DNA of 64,000 nucleotides from Liolophura sinensis (lineage: Eukaryota > Mollusca > Polyplacophora > Chitonida > Chitonidae): assembly GCF_032854445.1 (NCBI RefSeq), contig NC_088295.1:3038501-3102500 (forward strand). The letters are read 5' to 3'. The notes under the pieces are model-generated. The model searched no databases. It was not told the DNA's origin and saw only the letters and a list, made by a program, of their open reading frames with translations. Shown here piece after piece: positions 11,592 through 22,051 of the stretch. Positions within the stretch are counted from its first letter, which is position 1; the number at the start of each line of letters is the position of its first letter. Position numbers and translations under genes: made by a program.

Positions 11592-12214
11592 ACAACGACA
11601 ACAACCGCAGGCTGTTTAGCTAATTGTACTGATTTAAAACCGTTTGTGTGAGGAAGACTAGTATAACATGATTACAGAGGGAAACGTATACCGTGTATTC
11701 TCCCTTAGTGTATAGTTACTAATACTGACTCTTCGGGAATCCTTCGTCATAGGCCGGTGAGTAGTCACACTGTTGCTGGGCCAAACATCTAACCCTTAAT
11801 TGATCATCTTCAGGAATTCTTAACAGGTAAAACTGTGATCTAGTCGAAGACTGGAGAACACGCATAGATAAGAAAGCTTATCCACTCTTAACACTGAGTT
11901 ATACACTCTTTGTGCCCAGTTCTACCCCGTCAGCTATACCCATTGATGGTTCGTTACTGTGATGGAACATCACTTTTAGGCTGATTTTTCGATGAAATAG
12001 TAATATAGTAAAAGGGTGAAAATTACATTTTGTGTTCTTTGTAGTTGGTCTTAACAGGGAAGACATACACAGCTCTCTGTCTTGTCTGCAGACTTTAAAC
12101 CATAACAGTCGTAGGTTTGTTATCTAGATTCTTGTATTGCATGGTTTGTACATATGCGATATTTATTTATTCGAGTCATTGTAAATATTGCCATGCTTTA
12201 GTAGTTTTGTCGAC

Positions 12215-12510
12215 GTAGATGTATTCTATGCCTGTCCAATGAAGTAACGGAATTTTGTGCCTGTCTCTCAGACATGCAAATGTAGACATTAAGTCGTTGT
12301 CAGTGTAGATGTTTTTATGTCTCTCCAGCAAAGAAGAGGAATTTTGTGCCTGTCTCTCAGACATACAAAGGTAGACATTAACTGGTTATCAACGTAGATG
12401 TATTCTATGTCTCTCCAGTAAAGAAGCGGAAGTTTGTGCCTGTCTCTCAGACATACAAAGGTAGACATTAGCTCGTTGTCAGTGTAGATGTATTCTATGT
12501 TTTTATTGTT
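12215..12510. repeat. 90-bp tandem repeat, about 3.3 copies, in gene A 3' UTR
   Basis: GTAGATGT recurs at 12215, 12305, 12394 and 12484, each followed by a segment with TTTTGTGCCTGTCTCTCAGA and GTAGACATTA. It lies between the distal stop codon and the poly(A) signal at 12618. Confidence 0.85.
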
Positions 12511-12617
12511 GCTGAGGCAGAGACAGTCTGAGCACTATTCGTCTGGCACTACCACTTAACATGTGTATCCATCCTAGTTTTTAGATTCTAATATCAGAAT
12601 CATCTTGGCATTATTAA

Positions 12618-12623
12618 AATAAA
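12618..12623 (+). promoter_or_regulatory. Poly(A) signal for full-length gene A
   Basis: AATAAA, followed 21 nt later by a GT-rich stretch (TGTGTTTGTGTG at 12645-12656), the usual layout of a metazoan cleavage site. It implies a 3' UTR of about 1 kb after the TAG at 11589-11591. Confidence 0.65.
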
Positions 12624-13189
12624 CTACTGATCAATACATGCATCTGTGTTTGTGTGATCTGGAGAGCTGAACTGACAACGTACGAGCTGTGGGAAGACTG
12701 TGTGACGGGTACATTCTGTTATCACTATTCATCTGATTGGTGTTCAACGATGGCTCTGGGATGGTTGTGAGAGTGTGAATTGGAAAGGAGTATTAGTGCG
12801 AGACGTGAGTTTAAGCACGTGTGATGAATTCCACGTGACGGGTGCTACATTCAGAATGTGTTTTTATTCATTCAGTTATCAAATGAGCTGTTAAAACTAT
12901 AAGGAAACACAGTAAGAAATGGCCATCCAAGGGAATATATCAAGAGAGGAAAAGTTATTACGAGACGTCAACCAATCATAATAGAGGCTAGTTTGCAAAG
13001 TGACGGGTGCTACAGACAAAAGTGACTGATACCGTCTTCAATGATCCCTGTGATTTGTGGTAAGATTGGTCCTTAATTTTAGGCTTGAAGATTAGTTGAG
13101 TGAATAATGTTTGTAAATCAATATCGGCTTAGAGATATAGTATTGTCCCTGTGTAATCAAAGCCATCAGCATGACTAGTGCTTCCGGTA

Positions 13190-13313
13190 TTGTGACGGGT
13201 GCTTCCGGTCTTGTGACGGGTGCTACAGGTCTTGTGACGGGTGCTACAGGTCTTGTGACGGGTGCTACAGGTCTTGTGACGGGTGCTACAGGTCCTGTGG
13301 CGAGTGCTACATG
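13190..13313. repeat. 21-bp minisatellite, 6 copies
   Basis: Unit GTGACGGGTGCTACAGGTCTT. Single copies of the core GTGACGGGTGCTAC also occur upstream near 12834 and 12999, and a variant lies near 18611. Confidence 0.9.
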
Positions 13314-13480
13314 CTTCAAATTGTGCCGTCGAAATTTATTTTAAATGCGAAAGAAGACAACCATGCGGAGAGCACATTTACAGATGAAATTAACTTCTTT
13401 CAATACATCTAACTTATTTTCAGATAATAAGTTCTCTAACAATTTTCAGTCTGAGTGATCATGCTGTTTGCTTGAACTTT

Positions 13481-13845
13481 TGTATCATTACAGTCTGCCA
13501 CTGTGTTTTGCCCACCCCTGTGAGTGTTTGTTGTGCTATAACATATGCACCTGAGCGTCGTCTCACAATTACAGTGTATCTATACGGTCATTCTTGTATC
13601 ATTACAGCCTGCCACTGTGTCTTGCCCACCCTGTGTGTAAACGTTTGTTGTACACCCACACCTCATACATGCACCTGAGTGTCGTCTCACAATTACAGTA
13701 TATCTATACAGTCATCCTTGTACCATTACAGTCTGTCATTGTGTCTTGTCCAGCCTGTGTGTGAGTGTTTGTTGTGCCATAACATATGTACCTGAGTGTG
13801 TACCTATACAGTTATAGTTGTATCATTACAGTCTGCCACTGTGTC
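13481..13845. repeat. Repeat of about 115 bp, left block
   Basis: Imperfect units contain TGTATCATTACAGTCTGCCA, GAGTGTTTGTTGTGCTATAA and TGTCGTCTCACAATTACAGT. Spacing between the first two TGTATCATTA motifs is 114 bp. The array resumes in the same phase at 16663 after a 2.8-kb insertion. Confidence 0.85.
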
Positions 13846-16662
13846 GAAAGGTGATCTGAGCGTGAAGGTCACAACGACAAACAATTCTTCAGGAGTACAA
13901 CCTTTAATAAGTAGACAACACAATTCAAAAAATCAACCCACTACACGTGGCCACACTATACACATGACATATCGCATATCACATGCACAATTACAGTCCT
14001 TGATACACAGTCCACTGTACACAGTTCAAGAAGGATTCAACCACCACAGTTGGCTCGTTAAGATGAGCCTCGCCACGTCCGGGCTTGTGATGCCGCACCA
14101 CGCTTCAAAACCGCTTTCCTCACTTCAGGCTGTAATGCGAGAGACACACTGGCATACCACACCGTACCTCCGGGCATACGGGGTCTCAGAACTGTAATCA
14201 GACGGACACACTGGCCATACGGGATCTCACAACTGTAATCAGACGGACACACTGGCCATACGGGATCTCAGAACTGTAATCAGATGGACACACTGGCCAT
14301 ACGGGATCTCAGAACTGTAATCAGACGGACACACCGGCCATACGGGATCTCAGAACTGTAATCAGACGGACACACTGGCCATACGGGATCTCAGAACTGT
14401 AATCATACGGACACACTGGCCATACGGGATCTCAGAACTGTAATCATACGGACACACCGGCCATACGGGATCTCACAACTGTAATCAGGCGGACATAACG
14501 GACACACTGGCCATACGGGGTCTCAGAACTGTAATCACACGGACACACGGGCCATACTGGGCCTCAGAACTGTAATCAGACGGACACACCGGCCATACGG
14601 GATCTCAGAACTGTAATCAGACGGACACACTGGCCATACGGGATCTCAGAACTGTAATCAGATGGACACACCGGCCATACGGGATCTCAGAACTGTAATC
14701 ATACGGACACACTGGCCATACGGGATCTCAGAACTGTAATCATACGGACACACCGACCATACGGGATCTCACAACTGTAATCAGGCGAACATACCGGACA
14801 CACTGGCCATACGGGATCTCAGAACTGTAATTGTACGGACACACTGGACATACGGGGTCTCAGAACTGTAATCAGACGGACACACTGGCCATACGGGGTC
14901 TCAGAACTGTAATCAGACGGACACACTGGCCATACGGGATCTCAGAGCTATAATCAGACGGACACACCGGCCATACTTGGTCTCAGAACTGTAATCAGAC
15001 GGACACACTGGCCATACGGGATCTCAGAACTGTAATCATACGGACACACTGGCCATACGGGATCTCAGAACTGTAATCATACGGACACACTGGCCATACG
15101 GGATCTCAGAACTGTAATCATACGGACACACTGGCCATACGGGATCTCAGAACTGTAATCATACGGACACACTGGCCATACGGGGTCTCAGAACTGTAAT
15201 CAGACGGACACACTGGCCATACGGGATCTCAGAACTGTAATCAGACGGACACACTGGCCATACGGGGTCTCAGAACTGTAACCATACGGACACACTGGCC
15301 ATACGGGATCTCACAACTGTAATCAGATGGACACACCGGCCATACGGGATCTCAGAACTGAAATCAGATGGACACACCGGCCATACGGGATCTCAGAACT
15401 GTAATCAGATGGACACACCGGCCATACGGGATTTCATAACTGTAATCATACGGACACACTGGCCATACGGGATCTCAGAACTGTAATCAGACGAACACAC
15501 TGGCCATACTGGGTCTCAGAACTGTAATCAGACGGACACACTGACCATACGGGATCTCAGAACTGTAATCAGACGGACACACTGGCCATACGGGATCTCA
15601 GAACTGTAATCGTACGGACACACTGGCCATACGGGATCTCAGAATTGTAATCAGACGGACACACCGGCCATACGGGGTCTCAGAACTGTAATCGTACGGA
15701 CACACTGGCCATACGGGATTTCAGAACTGTAATCAGACGGACACACTGGCCATACGGGGTCTCAGAACTGTAATCGTACGGACACACTGGCCATACGGGA
15801 TCTCAGAACTGTAATCATACGGACACACTGGCCATACGGGATCTCCGATTTGTAATCAGATGGACACACCGGCCATACGGGATTTCAGAACTGTAATCAG
15901 ACGGACACACTGGCCATACGGGATCTGTGCAAGAATCATTGAAAACAAGAAGTAGGTCTACTTTGTCACTTACACGTACTCCATACATTACGTACATTAC
16001 ATTGCACTGTGGCTAATTGCGACCAGTACACCTTTATTGCTATTTTATAGCTTACATAGGTTATACTACACCGTGGATATATGTAACAAACTACTACACG
16101 TACACCGCGGTCAAATACAGCTACTTACTACATGCACTGGAATACACAGGGAATATGTTACTATATTCCAAACACTACATAACTTTAACACTACCTCCAT
16201 TTATACAAGAATACAAGACGTTAGGTAGTGCCTATGTTCAACAATAGTGTACAGTACTCCTATATCAATACAATTGGAACTGCTGAAGTCAGTCCAAAAC
16301 AAAATATACACACAACCCACCTCAGACGCAACCGGTTCCCAGTGTAATACCGCCAGGTCTTCCAACCACGCCTTTACTCAGGACAAGACCACATGGACCA
16401 CACCTGCCTGCAAGAACCTGGCCAGCGCTGGACCAGTCCACCAACCCGTCCAGCTGAGGATACCGATGGTGCGACACACCACTGACTATACCGGGTCAGG
16501 TAAAGAGATGCACGATGTCACCCTCATAAACCACTTGAAGCTCACTCACCACATTTGCATCACAGTGACACTTGTCCCCAAGCTGACCACAACACAAGGA
16601 GGGTTACTACTGGGTACCTCACACCATACAATCGCCATACAAATACAAAGTTTAGTGTAACA
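13846..16662. mobile_element. 2.8-kb insertion with internal satellite, flanked by 9-bp direct repeat
   Basis: Splits the array of about 115 bp: similarity to the array stops after CACTGTGTC (13837-13845) and resumes at a second CACTGTGTC (16663-16671). This looks like a 9-bp target-site duplication. The insert has about 300 bp of unique sequence, a 41-bp satellite, then about 700 bp of unique sequence. I see no terminal inverted repeats and no transposase, so it would be a non-autonomous element of unknown class. Confidence 0.5.
14150..15930. repeat. 41-bp satellite, about 43 copies
   Basis: The unit reads GAACTGTAATCAGACGGACA followed by CACTGGCCATACGGGATCTCA. Common variants are CATACGG or CGTACGG for CAGACGG, GGGGTCTCA for GGGATCTCA and CACCGG for CACTGG. 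Units are contiguous without spacers, so it is not a CRISPR array. Confidence 0.95.
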
Positions 16663-17360
16663 CACTGTGTCCTTTCCCACACCTGTGTGTGAGAGTTTGT
16701 TGTGCCATAACATATTCACTCAAGTGTCGCCTGACAATTACAGTGAGCCCTATACAGACGTCCTTGTATCATTTACAGCCTACCACTGTGTCCTTTCCCA
16801 CACTTGTGTGTGAGTGTTTGTTGTGCTATAACATATGCACCTGAGTGTCGTCTCACAATTAACAATATGCCTTTACAGACATCCTTGTATCATTACAGCC
16901 TGCCACTGTCGTCTTTCCCGCACCTGTGTGTGAGTGTTTGTTGTGCCATAACATATTCACTCAAGTGTCGCCTGACAATTACGTGAGCCTATACAGACGT
17001 CCTTGTATCATTACAGCCTACCACTGTTGTCTTTCCCACACTTGAGTGTGAGTGTTTGTTGTGCTATAACATATGCACCCTGAGTGTCGTCTTCACAATT
17101 ACAGTGTACCTATACAGTCCATCCTTGTATCATTACAGTCTGTCTTGCCCATCCTGTGAGTTGTGTTTGTTGTGCCATAATGTACGCCCCTGAGTGTCGT
17201 CTCACAATTACAGTGTATCTATAATATAAAGTCATCCGTGTGTCATTACAGTCTGTCACTGGGTCTTTCCCACCGTGTGTGTGAGTGTTTGTTGTGCCGT
17301 AATATATGCCCTTAAGTGTCGTCTCACAATTACAGTGTACCTGTACCGTTATCCTTGAAA
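16663..17360. repeat. Repeat of about 115 bp, right block
   Basis: Continuation of the array at 13481-13845 with the same motifs (GTGAGTGTTTGTTGTGC, TGTCGTCTCACAATTACAGT). Later units are more diverged. A single stray piece of the unit (GCAGTCTGCCACTGTGTCTT) lies near 17893. Confidence 0.85.
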
Positions 17361-18959
17361 ATTTTTTGTTCGGCTTAACACAGCCTTGGCACAAAAAGAG
17401 GGTCAACTGGTAGGGTTTTTAATGGTCCTATTTTGGAGATAAGATTGGATATTTGTTATTGCAATTGGCCATTTAGACGACATAAAGTATGCAATCTGAA
17501 CATTTAGTCAGATTAGACAAGATCGTCAGTGCAGTATTGTACTGAAATGGTTGTCCTAGTTCTCAACTCAAAGAGGAATTCATGATTTGCTTTCTACATA
17601 TAGGCTGTCTTAACTGATTTAGACAGAAAGGCTGTAAATAAATAAAACTGCCATTCATTAGTTCGAAATTTAAATGCATAGAAGACATTGAAGAAAATTT
17701 CTGAAAATATTTTTTAAGTAATGTTGGTAATGTGTAGTCGATCAGATTTAAAGATACCGGCTTATGAAAACAACAGACTATCTAATTGTACATATATGCA
17801 AATCTGACAGCGACAAATACATGTACAGCTTTCTTAGAAAACTGGTGAGATCTACAGGATTTTGCAAGCTGGGGCAGCAGACTGTGGAAAGGCAGTCTGC
17901 CACTGTGTCTTTCCCACCCAATGGCAACAGACTGCGGAGAGGCATGTTGCTTTACATGCACACGGAATATTCCGGTGTAATGAAGGCCTAGCTGTGCTGA
18001 ATTCTTATTACCTGATATTGCGATATTATGCATCCGCTTTCCTTTCATCTGTTTTTAGCTAGTGAAGCAATGTCTTGTTAAGAATGAATATGATCAATAA
18101 TCAAATTCATGCTAATATAGTGTAAAGTGCCCCTACTCGTTAAATCGTTGTGTTTTGCGAAATTTCAGCCAGTCGAACTCCATTATTTAGAGTCAAGGAC
18201 TAAAAAATTCACACAAGCTTAGATGTAAGCACCCTAGCCATTCATTAGTTATAGGGACAGCTAGGTCATTATAAAGATATATTAACTACATCAAAACTGC
18301 ACTGAAAAGCATGAAATGTTCAGATTGTATGCTTTATGTCTTCTAAATGGTCATTAGCAACAACAAATATTTACTGTTAATGTTTACAATAAATTGGAAG
18401 TTGCTCCTTATGCCAATGAGCAGACTGAATGGGACACGCCATGTGTTCTGTGTAGCATCCATCACGCTAATTAGCCATTCTGAGTCACAAAAATTAGAAA
18501 AATAACTCCGCATTGTAAATGTTTTCTTCAAGTTGACATAAGAAAACAAAGAGAGAGACATTTTTGTGTATGTATAATTTTTAGGAAATTAAAAAAAATT
18601 ATCCAAATTGTGATGGGTGCTACATAATAATTTAGACATTTTTATCATAACATTTTTAAAAAATACAACAACTAAAAGTTTATTCAAGTTTTATGTGTTT
18701 TTTTTTTCAAAACACTTGGCCAAGAAGTCTAAAGACAAAAAGACCAATGTTAAAATATACCTATAGCTGTCAAATATTTGGTGCTGGAATTTCAGTGAAT
18801 TTCTTGAAATCAGCACTCCCAATATCAGTCCTCACAGATGGCACCACTGTGTTGTCAAAATTATTTTTTTGAACATTCTTGGATCAGTTTAGCGAACTTT
18901 AAACATGGTGACAATGATGATGGTGATGGTGAAGATTTGTTTAAGTGGTTAGATTACTT
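17361..18959. other. Intergenic sequence between arrays
   Basis: AT-rich and unique apart from one fragment of the 115-bp unit near 17893 and one GTGATGGGTGCTAC near 18611. No gene recognised. Confidence 0.5.
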
Positions 18960-20460
18960 ATTCAACAAGCTACATGTAACCTATCTGTCTGAATCTGTTC
19001 TTTGTACAGACACAAGGTGTGTCAGCAAGCCACATGTAACTGAACTGTCTGAATCTGTTCTTAGTACAGACACAAAGAGTGTCAGCAAGCCACGTGTAAC
19101 TGAACTGTCTGAATCTGTTCTTTGTACAGACACAAAGAGTGTTAGCAAGCCACATGTAACTGAACTGTCTGAATCTGTTTCTTAGTACAGACGCAAGGAG
19201 TTTCAGCAAGCCACGTGTAACTGAACTGTCTGAATCTGTTCTTTGTACAGACACAAGGAGTGTCAGCAAGCCACATGTAACTGAACTGTCTGAATCTGTT
19301 CTTTGTACAGACACAAGGAGTGTTAGCAAGCCACATGTAACTGAACTGTCTGAATCTGTTCTTAGTACAGACACAAGGGGTTTCAGCAAGCCACATGTAA
19401 CTGAATTGTCTGAATCTGTTCTTTGTACAGACACAAGGAGTGTCAGCAAACCACATTTAACTGAACTGTCTGAATCTGTTCTTTGTACAGACACAAAGAG
19501 TGTTAGCAAGCCACATGTAACTGAACTGTCTGAATCTGTTCTTAGTACAGACGCAAGGAGTTTCAGCAAGCCACGTGTAACTGAACTGTCTGAATCTGTT
19601 CTTTGTACAGACACAAGGAGTGTCAGCAAGCCACATGTAACTGAACTGTCTGAATCTGTTCTTTGTACAGACACAAGGAGTGACAGCAAGCCACATGTAA
19701 CTGAACTGTCTGAATCTGTTCTTAGTACAGACACAAGGGGTTTCAGCAAGCCACATGTAACTGAATTGTCTGAATCTGTTCTTTGTACAGACACAAGGAG
19801 TGTCAGCAAACCACATTTAACTGAACTGTCTGAATCTGTTCTTTGTACAGACACAAGGAGTGTTAGCAAGCCACGTGTAACTGAACTGTCTGAATCTGTT
19901 CTAAGTGCAGACACAAGGAGTGTCAGCAAGCCACATGTAACTGAACTGTCTGAATCTGTTCTTTGTACAGACACAAGGAGTGTCAGCAAGCCACATATAA
20001 CTGAACTGTCTGAATCTGTTCTTAGTACAGACACAAGGAGTGTCAGCAAGCCACATGTAACTGAACTGTCTGAATCTGTTCTTTGTACAGACACAAGGAG
20101 TGTCAGCAAGCCACATGTAACTGAACTGTCTGAATCTGTTCTTTGTACAGACACAAGGAGTGACAGCAAGCCACATGTAACTGAACTGTCTGAATCTGTT
20201 CTTTGTACAGACACAAGGAGTGTCAGCAAGCCACATGTAACTGAACTGTCTGAATCTGTTCTTAGTACAGACACAAGGAGTGTCAGCAAGCCACATGTAA
20301 CTGAACTGTCTGAATCTGTTCTTTGTACAGACACAAGGAGTGTCAGCAAGCCACATGTAACTGAACTGTCTGAATCTGTTCTTTGTACAGACACAAGGAG
20401 TGACAGCAAGCCACATGTAACTGAACTGTCTGAATCTGTTCTTAGTACAGACACAAGGGG
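18960..20460. repeat. 60-bp satellite, about 25 copies, with higher-order periodicity
   Basis: The unit contains TGTCAGCAAGCCACATGTAA, CTGAACTGTCTGAATCTGTT and CTTTGTACAGACACAAGGAG. Variant CTTAGT for CTTTGT recurs about every third unit, and marked units (AACTGAATTG; CAAACCACATTTAAC) recur 360 bp apart (19381 and 19741; 19441 and 19801), so dimers of trimers were amplified together. Both strands are open for over 1 kb because the unit is 20 codons without stops; I do not call a protein. Confidence 0.95.
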
Positions 20461-21960
20461 TTACCGGACTTATGACAGCTACAGTAGTCAGGGGCGTCGA
20501 AATAGAGCGCACTAAAGTGGAACATTGGAATTTGGATAAATATTAGATTTTTGTTTTGAAATGCCCATGTCTTTCATAAGTTTTATGCTGCGCCTACCAT
20601 TGCAAATTTGCTGGATGTAAATTTATCCACACTTTTTGCACTGCTTTTCTAGTTGATAAACATTCACAAATGTTTCTAGAGTATAAAGAAATGTTTCAGA
20701 TCACAAAAATAGCATGTACTTTGTAGTTAGTCGTCGGAGGCTAGAGAGAAAAACTGCCGCCTTGTTTAATTGAAAATTACCCGTTTGACAGCTGTCTAAA
20801 GTGTAATATGAATTCATATGTCCCCTTTGATTAGCCAATCAAAATGCAGGGTTGGCAGAGAAACTTGTTTGTGGGTTCATAAATATATAATGTTGTTGTT
20901 TACTATTACACTCGAATTTTCCACTTGTATGATGGCGTTCACTTTGTTTGGTGGAGGGCTAAACCACTCAAATGATTGACAAACTGTCCGTGTGATGTAG
21001 ACACTTGCGCGCCGTATTAGTGTAAGATACTTGGTCTTCAACTTTAGACTACGCCAACTGTCCCAAAGCGATCTCGACCAAACGCCCCATAAACAAAGAG
21101 ACTGGAGGAATTTTGATTAAATATGATAGCCTACAAAGCCCGAATGAGTTTGCCAAAGACTTGAACTTGTACAAATGGGTATGCAAATAACAGGAGTGTC
21201 TGAAGTTTTGCGTGTTCCCGTGGTGTGGGTAAGCCAGAGACAAATGTATAATCATTTGTACGAAGTCATATAAGCTTGTACGTGGTCAAGCGGACCTTGT
21301 CACCTCGATGCCACAAAACAGCCGCAAACACAAAAATCGTCCTTTCTGGACCAGTTTATTCGTTGACGATTCGATTTCAGTGTCATCACCCAGTTAGGAC
21401 GACTGCTTCTGGCACATTCGCCCGAATAATTCAATGTCAATGTGATCGAAATCCTCCGAGGTGTCACACTGAAAGGCGCGCGTGTTTGCCAAGAGGCAGC
21501 TATACGGTTATTTGATCTCAAAGGCTGTTAGAATCAGGTATATAGGTCGGGCTTAGTCCAACCAACAGATATTTCACACCTTCTTTCTTCCAGGCAATCT
21601 CTTTTAATCGCCTACGTGGCACATCACCGTAACTATGCAACTGTAGCTAATTATATAAAGAATTTTTGGCAAAATCTGTGAATTCCCTATGGTAATGTTC
21701 TGAGTCCATTCTTTGACGTGTCTTTACAGGCTATGAATTAAAGTCTTTGCGACGACTGGCCCGGGTATCCCTATATATTGAGGCTTTTCGAGCAAGGTTG
21801 AGTCTCTCATAGTCCCATCAACACTCTCTACCCTGTCAACTTGTCTTGAATTGCCCGAGTTTCAGGAGAGTTTGGGAATACGTTCCTAGCTCGCTGATTT
21901 TCTCGACAGTCAGACATTTGTCAGTGAGTGACTAAAGGTCATATTACCTGGGTAACATCA
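20461..21960. other. Upstream region of gene B
   Basis: Unique sequence between the 60-bp satellite and the gene B core promoter. No coding segment or element recognised. Confidence 0.5.
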
Positions 21961-21966
21961 GGTGTT

Positions 21967-22004
21967 AGATAACCCGGCGGACTGATAAGACTGGTGTATA
22001 TAAA
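21967..22004 (+). promoter_or_regulatory. Gene B core promoter: TATA box with GATA motifs
   Basis: TATATAAA at 21997-22004 lies 48 nt upstream of the ATG at 22052, leaving room for a transcription start near 22028-22035 and a very short 5' UTR. Two WGATAR motifs lie directly upstream (AGATAA 21967-21972, TGATAA 21983-21988). GATA factors drive many gut genes in animals, so digestive expression is plausible, but this is inference. Confidence 0.6.
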
Positions 22005-22051
22005 CAGCTGTCAGGAACACGGGAATCCCAGATACAAGGCTGACCGGCAAT

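Noticed and set aside
14150-15930. Regular repeats suggesting a CRISPR array
   Set aside because: Units are contiguous with no unique spacers, the host is a eukaryote and no cas genes exist. The same applies to the 35-bp array at 51190-53560.
13846-16662. Terminal inverted repeats for the 2.8-kb insertion
   Set aside because: The two ends were compared directly and in reverse complement; no convincing match was found, so no transposon class is named.
18970-20515. Very long open frames on both strands (up to 494 codons) that look like a repetitive protein
   Set aside because: They coincide exactly with the 60-bp satellite; a 20-codon unit without stops stays open in several frames. No start context, signal peptide or splice support, and both strands are equally open.
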